A stretch of DNA of 5,253 bases from Alphaproteobacteria bacterium (GTDB lineage Bacteria; Pseudomonadota; Alphaproteobacteria; SMXP01). The notes below the pieces were generated by a model. It saw only the letters and a program-made list of their open reading frames with translations, ran no database searches and was not told the DNA's origin. Made by a program: the position numbers and the translations under genes. The DNA is taken from contig JAJFIM010000071.1 of assembly GCA_021774995.1 (NCBI GenBank), forward strand, positions 1 through 5,253. The letters run 5' to 3'. Below, one piece after another: positions 3,942 through 5,253 of this stretch. The stretch's first letter is position 1; every line of letters starts with the position of its first letter.

Positions 3942-5253
3942 ATGACTAAAGAATTGGCGCATTTTATAAATGGGGAACGGGTGGCCGGGAAAAGCGGGCG
4001 CTTTGGCGATGTCTACAACCCCAATACGGGAGAAATCCAAGCCAAGGTCCCTTTGGGGGGCGCGCAAGAAATGCGCAGGGCTGTCGAGGCGGCCTCCAGC
4101 GCGTTTGCAGGCTGGTCCGCCATAAATCCCCAGCGCCGCGCCCGCGTGATGTTCAAATTCAAGGATCTGCTGGAGCAGAATATAGACGCATTGGCTGAGA
4201 TGTTGTCCGCCGAGCACGGCAAGGTCCTGGCCGATTCCAAAGGTGATGTACAGCGCGGCCTGGAGGTCATCGAATTTGCCTGCGGGATTCCCCACCTTCT
4301 CAAAGGCGAATACACGCAAGGCGCCGGGCCGGGCATTGATATTTATTCCATGCGTCAGCCTTTGGGGGTGGTTGCGGGGATCACGCCATTTAATTTTCCA
4401 GCCATGATTCCGATGTGGATGTTCGGCGTGGCCATTGCCTGCGGCAACACGTTTATCTGCAAACCATCGGAAAAAGACCCCAGCGTTCCTTTGCGCCTGG
4501 CTGAGCTTTTCATGGAGGCGGGCGCCCCCGCCGGGGTTTTGAATGTGGTGAACGGCGGCAAAGAAGCGGTTGACGCTATTTTGACCGATCCCGATATTCG
4601 CGCGGTCAGCTTTGTCGGCTCGTCGGATATTGCGCATTATGTTTTTGCGCAAGGAACGCAGAACGGCAAACGCGTGCAGGCCATGGGCGGGGCGAAGAAC
4701 CACGGCGTCATTATGCCTGATGCGGATATGGATCAGGTGGTAAATGATTTTTTAGGATCGGCTTATGGTTCGGCCGGAGAGCGCTGCATGGCGCTGCCGG
4801 TGGCGGTTCCGGTGGGCGATGAGACGGCGGAGCGGTTTATCGAAGCAATGACCCCGCGAATTAAAAGCCTCAAAGTTGGAATTTCAACCGACGCTGAAGC
4901 GCATTACGGGCCGGTTGTCAGCGCGGCGCACCTGGAAAAGATCAAGTCTTATGTTGCGCTCGGCGTGCAGGAAGGCGCCGAGTTGCTGATAGACGGACGT
5001 GACTTTTCCCTTCAGGGATTTGAAAACGGGTTCTTTATGGGGCCGTGCCTGTTCGACCGGGTGACAACCGACATGGAAACCTACGCGCAAGAAATCTTCG
5101 GGCCGGTTCTCCAAATCGTGCGGGCCAAGAACTTTGAAGACGCGTTACGCCTGCCCTCGGAACACCAATATGGTAACGGCGTGGCCATTTTTACGCGCGA
5201 CGGCGATGCGGCGCGCGAATTTGCTTCCCGCGTCAATGTCGGCATGGTTGGCG
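3942..5253 (+). CDS. mmsA: CoA-acylating methylmalonate-semialdehyde dehydrogenase (partial, C-terminus beyond window)
   Basis: Cytoplasmic enzyme converting (S)-methylmalonate semialdehyde, NAD+ and CoA to propionyl-CoA with CO2 release, and malonate semialdehyde to acetyl-CoA, in valine and myo-inositol catabolism. The window holds 437 residues; the family is about 500, so some 60 are missing. Visible aldehyde dehydrogenase landmarks are the oxyanion Asn151 in TPFNFP, Lys174 in CKPSEKDPS, the cofactor loop SFVGSSDIA (223-231), the nucleophile Cys282 in GSAGERCMALP, and EIFGP (384-388). MGGAKNH (248-254) replaces the ELGGK of hydrolytic aldehyde dehydrogenases; loss of that general-base Glu is the hallmark of this CoA-dependent family. 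Arg105 and Arg281 fall where the family has conserved carboxylate-binding arginines. ATG 3942 follows AAGGA (3933-3937) with four bases between. The divergent LysR gene is the likely regulator. Other valine-pathway genes may follow beyond the edge. Confidence 0.95.
   Translation, partial: MTKELAHFINGERVAGKSGRFGDVYNPNTGEIQAKVPLGGAQEMRRAVEAASSAFAGWSAINPQRRARVMFKFKDLLEQNIDALAEMLSAEHGKVLADSKGDVQRGLEVIEFACGIPHLLKGEYTQGAGPGIDIYSMRQPLGVVAGITPFNFPAMIPMWMFGVAIACGNTFICKPSEKDPSVPLRLAELFMEAGAPAGVLNVVNGGKEAVDAILTDPDIRAVSFVGSSDIAHYVFAQGTQNGKRVQAMGGAKNHGVIMPDADMDQVVNDFLGSAYGSAGERCMALPVAVPVGDETAERFIEAMTPRIKSLKVGISTDAEAHYGPVVSAAHLEKIKSYVALGVQEGAELLIDGRDFSLQGFENGFFMGPCLFDRVTTDMETYAQEIFGPVLQIVRAKNFEDALRLPSEHQYGNGVAIFTRDGDAAREFASRVNVGMVG

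Noticed and set aside
3804..4703. A 299-codon minus-strand open frame antisense to mmsA
   Set aside because: It lies opposite a clear MMSDH gene with all family motifs, is rich in His, Arg and Asn, shows no domain, and would overlap the promoter region. It is a shadow of a GC-biased coding strand.

Overview
The window reads as chromosomal DNA of an alphaproteobacterium. This is inferred from the company of an mmsA-type dehydrogenase beside a divergent LysR regulator, a secreted FecR-like protein overlapping a CHASE2 gene, moderately GC-rich coding sequence and AT-rich intergenic DNA. No transposase, phage gene, CRISPR array, tRNA or rRNA was seen.

Layout. (1) Positions 1-1020, minus: the N-terminal 340 codons of a CHASE2-domain membrane sensor, open to the left edge. 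(2) 1013-1723, minus: a secreted FecR-like protein whose stop overlaps the start of the CHASE2 gene by 8 nt, so the two form a coupled operon. (3) 1865-2566, plus: a Crp/Fnr-family regulator, divergent from that operon. (4) 2567-2878: a stretch that looks empty but contains a compact minus-strand unit. This consists of phased A-tracts, a perfect CRP-type palindrome (TGTGA-N6-TCACA), a -10 box placed as in a class II CRP promoter, a strong Shine-Dalgarno, a 25-residue uncharged hydrophobic ORF and a hairpin-plus-U terminator. (5) 2879-3793, minus: a LysR-type regulator. (6) 3942 to the right edge, plus: CoA-acylating methylmalonate-semialdehyde dehydrogenase (mmsA), divergent from lysR across 148 bp holding candidate promoters and an inverted repeat.

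How they may work together. The left half looks like a signalling neighbourhood. CHASE2 receptors are often fused to class III nucleotide cyclases, but the output domain here lies outside the window. The adjacent Crp-like protein keeps the Glu and Arg-Ser of the cyclic-nucleotide cassette and the RETVxR recognition helix that reads TGTGA in E. coli CRP. A matching palindrome lies 234 bp past its stop codon, upstream of the small ORF. The simplest model is sensor -> cAMP -> Crp-like protein -> small membrane peptide or small RNA. The right half is an independent catabolic module, a LysR regulator with valine/inositol-type methylmalonate-semialdehyde oxidation.

The most novel item is the CRP-controlled small hydrophobic gene at 2576-2816. 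All statements come from reading the sequence; no database search was run.
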